A DNA stretch of 64,000 nucleotides from NCBI GenBank assembly GCA_019245575.1, contig JAFARE010000007.1:1-64000 (forward strand), given 5' to 3'. The stretch is from Candidatus Dormiibacterota bacterium (GTDB lineage: Bacteria > Chloroflexota > Dormibacteria > Aeolococcales > Aeolococcaceae). This document shows, piece after piece, positions 14,986-24,031 of the stretch. Numbering within the stretch: the stretch's first letter is position 1; each line of letters opens with the position of its first letter. A program made the translations under genes and the position numbers. The notes beneath the pieces were generated by a model. The model saw only the letters and a list, made by a program, of their open reading frames with translations. It had not been told where the DNA came from and searched no databases.

Positions 14986-16290
14986 ATGGAATACCTGCGC
15001 GTCGAGGGGGGCTGGCGCCTCGAGGGGCACGTGCCCATCTCCGGCAGCAAGAACGCGACGCTGCCGGTCATGGCCGCCTCGCTGCTCACCGATCAGCCGG
15101 TGGAGCTGAGCAACGTGCCCGACATCGAGGACATCGAGTCGATGGCGCGTATGCTGGAGCACGTCGGTGTGAGCGTGCATCGCCACGACGAACACCGCTG
15201 GCGGCTGCACGCGGCCGACGTCGCCTCAACCGAGGTGGGCCCCGAGCTGAGCCGGCGCATGCGCGGGTCGTTTCTGCTCCTCGGCGCGCTCGTGGCGCGG
15301 GCCGGTGAGGCCGCGATCGCCAAGCCCGGTGGTGACGACATCGGCATGCGCCGCGTGGAGCAGCACCTCGAGGGCCTGCGCCTGATGGGCGTGGAGGTTG
15401 AGGAGCGAGCCGACAGCTTCGTGGCACGGGCGCGTCGCCTGCGCGGGGCGCGCATCGACCTGGACATGCCCACTGTGACCGGCACGGAGAACCTGATGAT
15501 GGCCGCGGTTCGAGCCGAGGGCATCACCGTCATCAGCAACGCCGCGCGCGAGCCGCACGTGTACGACCTCGCCCGGTGCCTGGTGGGCATGGGCGCGCAC
15601 ATCTCCGGCGTGGGCACGGAGCTCATCGTGGTGGAGGGCAAGGGCGGCGCGCTGCACGGCACGACACACAGCGTCACCACCGACTACATCGAGGCCGGCA
15701 CGTACATGATCGTGGCGGCGGCCACCGGGGGCGACGTGGTCGTGGACCACATGCGCCCCACAGAGGTGCGCTGGCTGAGCAACAAGCTGCGCGCCGCCGG
15801 CTGCGAGGTGGTCGAGGGGCCGAACCACGTGCGCGTGCAGGGCCGCCGGCTTCGCGCCGTCGACGTCACCACGTGGCCGCACCCGGGCTTCGCCACCGAC
15901 CTGCAGCCGCAGTTCGGCGCGCTGATGACGCAGGCCGAGGGCACCAGCGTCGTCAGCGAAGCGCTGTACGAGAACCGCTTCCGGCACGTGCCGGAGCTGC
16001 GCAAGATGGGCGCGCGCATCGCCGTGGAGGGCCGCAGCGCCGTGATCACCGGCCCGACGCCGCTGCACGGCACCGACGTTGTGATCTCCGACATCCGCAG
16101 CGGCGCCGCGCTCGTTATCGCCGCGCTGTGTGCCGAGGGCGTGACCGAGCTGGCACACATGTACCATCTCGATCGCGGGTACGAGGACATGGACGTAAAG
16201 CTGCGGCGCCTTGGCGCCGTGTGCGAGCGCACCGGCACTGACGAGCCGGGCAGCCCGCTGCGCGACCTCACCGGCGTCATCGGCGACTGA
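14986..16290 (+). CDS. murA: UDP-N-acetylglucosamine 1-carboxyvinyltransferase (Cys-to-Asp active-site variant)
   Basis: [17 protein letters not shown]-terminus; PGGDDIG in place of PGGCAIG; full-length MurA. Confidence 0.95.
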   Translation: MEYLRVEGGWRLEGHVPISGSKNATLPVMAASLLTDQPVELSNVPDIEDIESMARMLEHVGVSVHRHDEHRWRLHAADVASTEVGPELSRRMRGSFLLLGALVARAGEAAIAKPGGDDIGMRRVEQHLEGLRLMGVEVEERADSFVARARRLRGARIDLDMPTVTGTENLMMAAVRAEGITVISNAAREPHVYDLARCLVGMGAHISGVGTELIVVEGKGGALHGTTHSVTTDYIEAGTYMIVAAATGGDVVVDHMRPTEVRWLSNKLRAAGCEVVEGPNHVRVQGRRLRAVDVTTWPHPGFATDLQPQFGALMTQAEGTSVVSEALYENRFRHVPELRKMGARIAVEGRSAVITGPTPLHGTDVVISDIRSGAALVIAALCAEGVTELAHMYHLDRGYEDMDVKLRRLGAVCERTGTDEPGSPLRDLTGVIGD

Positions 16291-16317
16291 TCGCTGTGGC
16301 TGCGGCGCTGCGCTGAC

Positions 16318-17319
16318 GTGCTGGGGAAGAAGGTCGGCATCGACCTGGGCAGCGCGTCGCTGCGCATGATGGTGAAGGGGGAAGGCGTGCTCACCAGCGA
16401 GCCATCGGTGATCGCGGTGCGGCGCGGCGATGTGACGGCGAGCATCATCGGCTCGTCCGCATTGGAAGCAGCGCAGAACGACGAGGAGCTGCGCCTCTAC
16501 CGGCCCATGCAGAGCGGCGCGGTGGCGGATCCTGTGGCCATGCGGGCGCTGATGCAGCACGTCGTCACCCGCGCCGTCGGCCGGCAGCGCATCTTCAAGC
16601 CGGACATCGTGGTCGCGGTCATGTCGGGCCTTCCGGCGGACGACCGCCGGCTGCTGCTCGAGGCCGCGATGATCGCCGGCGCGCGCACGGTGTACCTGCT
16701 GGATGCACCCATCGCCGCGGCGCTGGGTGCCGGTGTGCCGCTGCACGGGGCGAACGCGCACCTGGTGATCGACATCGGCGCGGGCAAGACAGAGGTAGCT
16801 GTGCTCGCGCTCGAAGGCACGATCGCGGGGCGCTGCCTGGCCGGCCACGGCGGCCAGCGTCTGCTCGCCTGCATCACCGACCATCTCCGCACCACGCACG
16901 GCGCCCGTCTGGCCCCGGCGGTGGTGGAGGACGTCATCGCGTCGCTCGCGCGCGTCGGCCCGCACGAGGAACGGCGGATGGAAGTACCCGAGTCCGGCCT
17001 CGGCGATGACGACCCTGCGCTGGCCATCACGTCGACCGAGCTGGCGCCGTGCTTGGAGGCGCACCTGCGGCCGATCGTCGAGGCGGTGGATGAGGTCATC
17101 GCCGATACACCGCCGCCATTGCACGAGGATCTGCGTGCCGACGGCGGGATCCTCTGCGGCGGCGGTTCGCTACTCGAGGGATTGGATCGCCTGCTGTCGG
17201 CACAGTGCGGCATCACCATGCGTCGCGACGGCGATCCGATCCTCTCCGTGGTGCGCGGCACCGGCTACGCGTCGGACAACCTCGACGTGCTGAAGCGCAA
17301 CTTCATGTATATCCGGTAG
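16318..17319 (+). CDS. MreB/Mbl-family actin-like protein (divergent)
   Basis: GIDLGSASLRMMVKGEGVLTSEPSVIAV, LVIDIGAGKTEVAVLAL, GILCGGGSLLEGLD actin-fold motifs. Confidence 0.88.
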   Translation: MLGKKVGIDLGSASLRMMVKGEGVLTSEPSVIAVRRGDVTASIIGSSALEAAQNDEELRLYRPMQSGAVADPVAMRALMQHVVTRAVGRQRIFKPDIVVAVMSGLPADDRRLLLEAAMIAGARTVYLLDAPIAAALGAGVPLHGANAHLVIDIGAGKTEVAVLALEGTIAGRCLAGHGGQRLLACITDHLRTTHGARLAPAVVEDVIASLARVGPHEERRMEVPESGLGDDDPALAITSTELAPCLEAHLRPIVEAVDEVIADTPPPLHEDLRADGGILCGGGSLLEGLDRLLSAQCGITMRRDGDPILSVVRGTGYASDNLDVLKRNFMYIR

Positions 17320-17362
17320 CCATCGCGCAACCCAACTGGTACGCTTGGCAAGTTCCATTCGC

Positions 17363-17391
17363 TTGACCTGAACGGGGCGGCTCGCTAAACT
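17363..17391 (+). promoter_or_regulatory. Putative sigma70-type promoter, TTGACC-N17-TAAACT
   Basis: -35 at 17363-17368, 17-nt spacer, -10 at 17386-17391, upstream of the 17.46 kb secreted-protein gene. Confidence 0.6.
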
Positions 17392-17460
17392 CCCGCTTCG
17401 TTCAGGCGCGGACGGTCCTTTTCAGGGGGGGTCTACGGATTTGGGGCATGTGAAGGGGGG

Positions 17461-20400
17461 GTGATGGGACGCGTCCGTCGCACCGCCCGAGCGTTCTCAC
17501 GGACTGCGCTGGTGGCCGGTGTCGTCGTCGCACTGGTCGGTGCCATTGCGCTGCTCAGGCCGTCCGGAGATGCTGGGCCCTCGTCGCTGCGCGCGGTTCA
17601 AACGGCGGCGACAGCGACGGGAACGACGGTGTGCGGGAACGTTAGCGTCCTCTCCTGGTCGGCAAGTCACGGCCCGTACCTGCTCTGCAGCTCCGGGGTG
17701 ACCATCCCGTCGGGGAAAACGCTGACCATCAGCGGTGCCCAAGGGACGGTGCATGTCATCGCGCAGGGGTCGGGCGGCATCACAGTGCTCGGCACGCTTG
17801 CCACCAGCCAGACATCGTCGAGCGCCAAGGTCGTCTTCACGTCGGCCAACGCCTCACCGGGTGCGTGGGCAGGCATTGCAACGTCAGGCACGAGCGCGGT
17901 CATCTCGCTGTCGTACGGCACGATTAGCAACGCAGTCATGGCTGTGAACAGTCAGTGCTTTTCGTCCAGCTGCTCGGTGTCGCTGGCGCACGTTGACATC
18001 GATCACACGTCGTCCGTTGCCGTTGACAGCACATCGACACTGACGATGACCGGAGGCAGCATCTCGTATCCAGGCACGCGTGACCCATCGGACGGATCGT
18101 CGCCGCCAGCGAGCGGCATCCTCGCGGGTGGGTCCGTGCAGTTGAACAGCGTCAGCATCAGCAACGCCCCCTCGAGCGCCGTGGTTCTTGCAGCAGTGGC
18201 AAATTCACCCACGGCGTCGGTCACTGGTCTGAACATCGTCAATGCCGGGACGGCAGGGGCGCCGGCGATCAACGTAGGGGGCTTTTTGGGTCAGGGTGCA
18301 TACGCTCAGCTGACGATCCAGAACAATGTCATCAAAACCAGTGGCAAGGGTGGAAGCGGCTACCCCGCAATCTCGATTGAGCACATGAACGTCCAATTCG
18401 GGACGGCGATCAGCGGCAACACCGGCGAGGGCAATTGCCTCGACGCGATCAGCTGCACCATCTGTTCGTCAAACAGCAGCTTCACGTGGGTGACGCCGAG
18501 CAACAGCAGCGGCGTGCATCCGCTGGGCTACCTGTTCGTCGACGATTTCGACATGGGCAGCGCCACCCTCACTGTGCCCGCCAACGCCGTCGTGAAGACG
18601 CTCAACGGCGGCATCCACGCCGTTGTCAACACCAGCGGAACAGGCGCCGTGTTCACGAGCCTCACCGATAACAGCGTCGGCATCCATGCGTGTCCGTCGG
18701 TGCTGGTTGCCACCTGCACTCCCAAGCCCGGCGACTGGAGTGGCATCGACGACATTGAGAACGCGCATCTGGGCCAACCTTTCGCGGTCATCAACGGTGC
18801 CACGTTCCGATATGCAGCGATCGCCGTGGATGTGGAGTTCGCGGGCGGCGGATCGAGCGCGGCGGGCAGCGACGCCACGCTGAGCAACGTCAACATAGCC
18901 CACGGCTATGGCGGCGTGGCCGGCGTCAACGCGTCGGTTGCCATTGCCGGCGGGACGATCACCGACATGACGACGAACCCGAATCCAACCACTCAGTCGT
19001 CGCCGCCGCCACCGCAGTTCTGGGGTCCTGCCGGATACGGCGTCATGGTGCGGGGGACGCTGAGCATCAAAGGGACGACTGTTTCCGCCGTCGACGCCGC
19101 CGGCATCTCGGCGAGGGGAAACAACGTCACGATAAGCGGCAACACGGTCGCGCAGGCTGCGCGGAGTCTTCCCGCCATTGGTCCCGACAGAGGAGCCATC
19201 GAGGTCTTCGGCGACGCCACAACGATGACGCCGGCCACTACTGTCACGAGCAACACGGTGACGACCGCCGGTTCGTCGTCGAGCCCCGCATTCGCCATCC
19301 AGCTCTCCTACGTCAACGGCGATCTGGGAGCGATGCTTGCGGGCAACACGGGTGCGCAGAACTGGTCTGATTCCGTCTGGATTCCTTTCTCCATCGACAC
19401 GCACCGGCTCACCTGGGTGTCCGCCGTCAACTCCGCGTCACAGCATCCGCTCGGCTATGTCGGCGACGTTGAGGTGCGGGGCGCTGTCACCGTCACTGTG
19501 CCGGCCAACGCCGTGGTGAAGGGCATGATCGCCTTGAAAGGCGCAAGCTTGGACGCGACCGCGGGCGGTGCGAGCTTCGATATTTTCAACGACAACTCAG
19601 TCGGCGCACCGACCTGCTTCGGCCAGTACACCACCTGCGGTCAGATGGTGAACAACAACTTCATCATCGACGCCCAGGCGAACGGCTCGACCCCTGCCTC
19701 AGTTGCGATTGACAGCGCAACGATGCGGTTGGGTGGCATCCACGCAGCCGGAGACTCCCTGTCGGTGCACGACGTTCAGGTGAATGAAGCAAGCCCGGCG
19801 ATCACGGCCTCGGCTGCTCCTGCCATCTCGGTTGTCGGTTCGCATTTCACCAATGGCGGTACGCCGGTTGCGGTGCAGGACAGCTCCATTCAGCTGCCGC
19901 AGGATTTCGCGGGCAACACCGGCTACGGGAACTCGGCAGACGAGGTGTTGCTTGACAGCGACGTCGATACGACGAACTTCGCCTGGGCGGCGGCATACAA
20001 CTCCACGACCGATCACCCCCTGTACTACGCCGTGATGGACAACTTGACTGTGGATGACGCGACAATGACCCTGCCGCAGAACTCCAAGTTCACGGATGAC
20101 ACCGGCGGCTCGCTGATCTTCCGGGGAGGTGAGCTCGATGCCCAGGCAGGTGGCGTCACCTTCGACGGTACCGGCTGCGCATCGATCTGCGGATTCGGCG
20201 GTATTCAGCTCGAGTCGAGCACTGTGTCATCGAAGCCCGCTGCGAACGCCGTGCTCGACGGCGTCACCATCACACACGCCACCGCCGCCATTCAGACCAG
20301 CGGCGCCGCGAGTGCCTCCATGACATGCAGCCTGCTCACGAAGAATCTTCAAGGCGCCGTGTCGGGCGGCAATGGCATCACCATCAGCCAGAGCACACTC

Positions 20401-20718
20401 CCCGGCCAGCTGAACGGCCCGGATGTCGCTGCGAGCGTCCTTACGTATGCGCAGAACGACTGGTGGGGCCAGCCAGCTGCACCGCGGGCGGGGCAGACGT
20501 CCGGCCCGGTGGTCACGCAGCCCGCGCTCCTCGGTCCTCCGGCATGTGCACCGACGTCAGCACCTGCATCGGCTGCGTTAGCGTCACCGAGCATGACTAA
20601 GCACGGCGCCACTGCCGCGCAAGGCTACGACGCGGCATTCGTAGAAGCGGCGCCTCGAGTAAATGGTGCGGGACTCCTTCGGCGGACCCAAGTGCTAGCC
20701 GGAAAACTCATCCGATAA
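17461..20718 (+). CDS. Large secreted right-handed parallel beta-helix protein
   Basis: Signal/TM N-terminus, repeated beta-helix-like I-x-GNTG/N-x-V turns, QNDWWGQPAAP near C-terminus; start GTG 17461 or ATG 17464. Confidence 0.8.
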   Translation: MMGRVRRTARAFSRTALVAGVVVALVGAIALLRPSGDAGPSSLRAVQTAATATGTTVCGNVSVLSWSASHGPYLLCSSGVTIPSGKTLTISGAQGTVHVIAQGSGGITVLGTLATSQTSSSAKVVFTSANASPGAWAGIATSGTSAVISLSYGTISNAVMAVNSQCFSSSCSVSLAHVDIDHTSSVAVDSTSTLTMTGGSISYPGTRDPSDGSSPPASGILAGGSVQLNSVSISNAPSSAVVLAAVANSPTASVTGLNIVNAGTAGAPAINVGGFLGQGAYAQLTIQNNVIKTSGKGGSGYPAISIEHMNVQFGTAISGNTGEGNCLDAISCTICSSNSSFTWVTPSNSSGVHPLGYLFVDDFDMGSATLTVPANAVVKTLNGGIHAVVNTSGTGAVFTSLTDNSVGIHACPSVLVATCTPKPGDWSGIDDIENAHLGQPFAVINGATFRYAAIAVDVEFAGGGSSAAGSDATLSNVNIAHGYGGVAGVNASVAIAGGTITDMTTNPNPTTQSSPPPPQFWGPAGYGVMVRGTLSIKGTTVSAVDAAGISARGNNVTISGNTVAQAARSLPAIGPDRGAIEVFGDATTMTPATTVTSNTVTTAGSSSSPAFAIQLSYVNGDLGAMLAGNTGAQNWSDSVWIPFSIDTHRLTWVSAVNSASQHPLGYVGDVEVRGAVTVTVPANAVVKGMIALKGASLDATAGGASFDIFNDNSVGAPTCFGQYTTCGQMVNNNFIIDAQANGSTPASVAIDSATMRLGGIHAAGDSLSVHDVQVNEASPAITASAAPAISVVGSHFTNGGTPVAVQDSSIQLPQDFAGNTGYGNSADEVLLDSDVDTTNFAWAAAYNSTTDHPLYYAVMDNLTVDDATMTLPQNSKFTDDTGGSLIFRGGELDAQAGGVTFDGTGCASICGFGGIQLESSTVSSKPAANAVLDGVTITHATAAIQTSGAASASMTCSLLTKNLQGAVSGGNGITISQSTLPGQLNGPDVAASVLTYAQNDWWGQPAAPRAGQTSGPVVTQPALLGPPACAPTSAPASAALASPSMTKHGATAAQGYDAAFVEAAPRVNGAGLLRRTQVLAGKLIR
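18409..20094 (+). repeat. Three internal copies of a GNTGxxN...HPLGYxxxxxxxxxxxTVPANAVVK module
   Basis: Copies at about 18409-18597, 19336-19521 and 19906-20094 in translation. Confidence 0.75.
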
Positions 20719-20757
20719 TTCAGTCCGCGTCGCTGCGACCGTTGAACTCGGCGCCGC

Positions 20758-21693
20758 TCAGCGCGACGCACCCCGTCCGAGACGCGCCAGGTGCTCCCAA
20801 AAGGCACGCACGGCGGGTGTCTGCGGCCCCTCGCGGCGCGCTGCCGTGAACTCCTGATAGACGCGCGGTCCGCGATTCGGCAGAACGACGAGACGCCCCT
20901 TTCGCACGTCGTCTTCCACGACAGAATGCGGCATGGCCGCGTAGCCAAGCCCGGCGAGCAGCGCTGCCAGCAGCGCGCCTTCCTCGAACTCCACAGCATC
21001 TGCTGGCTGAAGCCCCGCGAACAGCGATGCGGCTCGCATCGCGGTGGAGCTGCCGCCTTCATGCTCGAGCCAACGGTGGCCGGCGAACTCATCGAGTGGG
21101 GTGCGGCTTCGCGCCAGTGCGTGCGTTGCTGCAACAACCAGCACTACCTGTGTCCGCTCCAAGACCATCGTGGTGACGCCGGGTGCCACGATGGTGTCGC
21201 CGCTCACCACCACATCCGCTTCGCCGCCCAGCAGAAGCCCGACGAGTCGATCACGCGGCGCCAGTGTGATGTGCACGCGCACCTTCGGGTGCTCGCTGAT
21301 GAACGGCGCCAGCCACCCAGAGAGCCGGTGCGCGCCCATGAGGCGCCCCGACGCGACGCGAACCTCCCCAGCGTCGAGCCCCGCGTATGTCTGCGGCAAT
21401 TGCTGGATGAGCGCGACACCGCCGAGCACCTGCGCAGCGAGGCGCTGAACCTCAGTGCCGACGTCGGTGAGGCGCACGTTGCGGCCCACGCGTCGCAGCA
21501 GCGGAAGGTCCAGCGCCTCCTCCAGGCGGCGCACGAGCGCGCTGACAGAGCCCTGCGACATGTTCAAGGCCTCGGCGGCGCGCGTCACGTGCTCTCGTTC
21601 GGCCACCGCGGCGAAGGCGCGCAGCTGCTCGAGCGACACCTCGGGCCGGTGCTGTCCCGGGCTGGGCCTCCGCTGCCGCGTGATCGTTCGCAT
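20758..21693 (-). CDS. LysR-family transcriptional regulator
   Basis: LEQLRAFAAVAEREHVTRAAEALNMSQGSVSALVRRLEEALDLPLLRR HTH. Confidence 0.95.
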   Translation of the reverse strand: MRTITRQRRPSPGQHRPEVSLEQLRAFAAVAEREHVTRAAEALNMSQGSVSALVRRLEEALDLPLLRRVGRNVRLTDVGTEVQRLAAQVLGGVALIQQLPQTYAGLDAGEVRVASGRLMGAHRLSGWLAPFISEHPKVRVHITLAPRDRLVGLLLGGEADVVVSGDTIVAPGVTTMVLERTQVVLVVAATHALARSRTPLDEFAGHRWLEHEGGSSTAMRAASLFAGLQPADAVEFEEGALLAALLAGLGYAAMPHSVVEDDVRKGRLVVLPNRGPRVYQEFTAARREGPQTPAVRAFWEHLARLGRGASR

Positions 21694-21782
21694 CAGACGA
21701 ACGGAATCATACGATCAACCTGATTGCTCAATGGCTCCGTCGCGGCCCAGAGTTCGCGCCGGGATACGAGGAGGAGGCGGCC

Positions 21783-22688
21783 ATGGGCATCCACGTCGAC
21801 GGGTACGTCGCACTGGCCGGGTTGATCGTGGGCTTCGCGGTCGGCACGACGGGCATGGGTGGCGGCGCGCTGATGACCCCGATCCTCGTGCTGCTCTTCA
21901 GGGTGCAACCGCTCGCCGCGGTGTCCAGCGATCTGGTGGCCTCACTCGTGATGAAGCCGTTCGGCGCCGCGGTCCACGTGCGTTCGCGAACGGTGCAGTG
22001 GCGGCTGGCCGGTTGGCTCGTCGCCGGCTCGGTGCCGAGCGCCTTCATCGGCGTGCTCTTCCTGCGCGCCCTCGGGAACGGTCGTGCCGTGGAGAACGTG
22101 GTGTCACTGGCCCTGGGGAGCGTGCTCCTCGTCGCTGTCGCGGCCATGCTGATGAAGGCGCGCCTCGATGGGCGCAGGCGCACAGACCCAGACCCCATCG
22201 AAAACCAGGCGCTCCATGTCAAGCGGGTGGCCACCCTGACCGTCGGCGCGGTGACCGGCTTTGTCGTCGGCATCACGTCCGTCGGCTCGGGCAGTCTCGT
22301 CATCGCCTGCTTGCTCTTCCTGTATCCGCGTCTCCGCGGTTCGCAGCTGGTCGGTACCGACCTCACCCAGGCGATTCCGATGGTCGGCGCCGCCGCGCTG
22401 GCGCATGTGCTCTTCGGTGACTTCCATCTCGGCCTGACGCTGTCGATCCTTGCCGGCAGCATCCCGGGCGTCCTCGCCGGTTCGCTGCTGTCGGCCCGCT
22501 CGGCCAGCCTGCCCCTGCGCGCGGCGCTGGGGATCGTGCTCCTCGTCAGCGGCCTCAAGCTCCTCAACGTGCCGACGCCCGCCGTCGGCGCTGCCTTCGT
22601 CGTCGCCTCCGCGGCGCTGCTGACCGTGGCCGCGTACCGCAACCGCGCCTGGGTCTGGGTGAAGCGAAGCGCTGTCACGCCTTTGTGA
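21783..22688 (+). CDS. TauE/SafE-family sulfite exporter-like membrane protein
   Basis: GFAVGTTGMGGGALMTPILVLLF and GFVVGITSVGSGSLVIACLLFLYP repeats. Confidence 0.9.
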   Translation: MGIHVDGYVALAGLIVGFAVGTTGMGGGALMTPILVLLFRVQPLAAVSSDLVASLVMKPFGAAVHVRSRTVQWRLAGWLVAGSVPSAFIGVLFLRALGNGRAVENVVSLALGSVLLVAVAAMLMKARLDGRRRTDPDPIENQALHVKRVATLTVGAVTGFVVGITSVGSGSLVIACLLFLYPRLRGSQLVGTDLTQAIPMVGAAALAHVLFGDFHLGLTLSILAGSIPGVLAGSLLSARSASLPLRAALGIVLLVSGLKLLNVPTPAVGAAFVVASAALLTVAAYRNRAWVWVKRSAVTPL

Positions 22689-22750
22689 CAAGCGCACCGA
22701 CCCGCGCAAACCGAGGCCATGCCGGCGTGGCAGAGTCCGGCGGGGTATCG

Positions 22751-23956
22751 ATGAGGCGTCTGCTGCCGCTGCTCGCCCTCCTGGCGGCGCTCCTTCCCGG
22801 GAACGTCCGCGCGAGCACGCTCGCGCTGCACGTCAGCGGCTCGCATTTCGTGGACGGCTCGGGCAACGTGGTGCAGCTTCGGGGTTCCACGCGGTCAGGC
22901 GCCGAGTACGCGTGCTGGCACGGCAATTTCGAGGACGGCCCCTGGGACCAGACCGCCGTCGACGCCATGGCGGCGTGGCACTTCAACGTGGTCAGACTGC
23001 CGCTGGACGAGGCGTGCTGGCTGGGGATCAACGGCCTGCCGGCCGCGGGCGGTGAGCTGCACGGCAGTGCCGCCCAGTACCAGCAGGACGTGCACACCTA
23101 CGTGCAGGAAATTGAGCGCGACGGCATGTATGTGATCCTCGACAATCGCGACGCTGCTCCCGGCGGCGCTGCGCCGTCGCTCAGCGCTGTGATGGCGGAC
23201 GCCGACCATGCGCCCGCGTTCTTCGCATCGCTGGCGGCGAGCTTCAGGGACGATCCGGCCGTGCTCTTCGACCTGTACAACGAGCCGAACCGTCTGCCCG
23301 GCACGGACCAGCAGCAGATGGCGTGCGTGCGTGACGGCTGCGCGGTCACGGACCCGAAGCTCGGCAGCTATCAGTCAGCGGGTGAGCAGAGCTTGCTGGA
23401 TGCCATCCGCGGCGCCGGGGCGAGCCAGGTCGTGCTCGAGAGCTCGCCGTCGTGGTCTGCTGATCCCCGCTATTGGACGCAGTACGTCGTCAACGACCCG
23501 TTGCACCAGGTGGCGGCGACGGTGCACCCATATGACGTCAGCTACTGGCTGCACAACCCTCCGCAGTGGGCCGCCGAGCTGGGGGCGATCCTCAACGCAG
23601 GATACCCGGTGGTCGCGACTGAGACGGGCTCACACGACTGCCAGTCCGCATGGATCGACGGCTTCATGACCTGGGCGGACACGGCCGGGGTGTCGTACCT
23701 GCCCTTTGGTTGGCAGCCGTGGGGCTGCACCATGCCGAGCCTCATCAGCGATTGGAGCGGCACGCCGACGCCCGCCTACGGCATGGCGGTGCGGGTGCAT
23801 CTCGGGACGCAGGTCACGCCCGGGCCGATCGTCGGAGGCGGTGTGTCGCAGACGCGCTCCGGGTCCACCTCCACGGGATCCGCGAGCACCGGCGCGCGCG
23901 CGAACGGGCTCGACGCTTCCGCGAACAGTCCGCGCTGGCCGCTGCACCTCCGCTGA
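22751..23956 (+). CDS. Secreted glycoside hydrolase family 5-like (cellulase-type) protein
   Basis: Signal peptide MRRLLPLLALLAALLPGNVRA; VVQLRGSTRSG; FDLYNEPNRL acid/base motif; VATETG nucleophile. Confidence 0.87.
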   Translation: MRRLLPLLALLAALLPGNVRASTLALHVSGSHFVDGSGNVVQLRGSTRSGAEYACWHGNFEDGPWDQTAVDAMAAWHFNVVRLPLDEACWLGINGLPAAGGELHGSAAQYQQDVHTYVQEIERDGMYVILDNRDAAPGGAAPSLSAVMADADHAPAFFASLAASFRDDPAVLFDLYNEPNRLPGTDQQQMACVRDGCAVTDPKLGSYQSAGEQSLLDAIRGAGASQVVLESSPSWSADPRYWTQYVVNDPLHQVAATVHPYDVSYWLHNPPQWAAELGAILNAGYPVVATETGSHDCQSAWIDGFMTWADTAGVSYLPFGWQPWGCTMPSLISDWSGTPTPAYGMAVRVHLGTQVTPGPIVGGGVSQTRSGSTSTGSASTGARANGLDASANSPRWPLHLR

Positions 23957-24031
23957 CCGTGGTGGCGTCGCGGACGCCATTATTCTGGCGCCGGCGTCCG
24001 TCCCCTCTCCTGGATAACAAGTGAGCATCGC

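Noticed and set aside
15226-17124. 632-aa minus-strand ORF
   Set aside because: Antisense to murA/mreB-like genes; shadow
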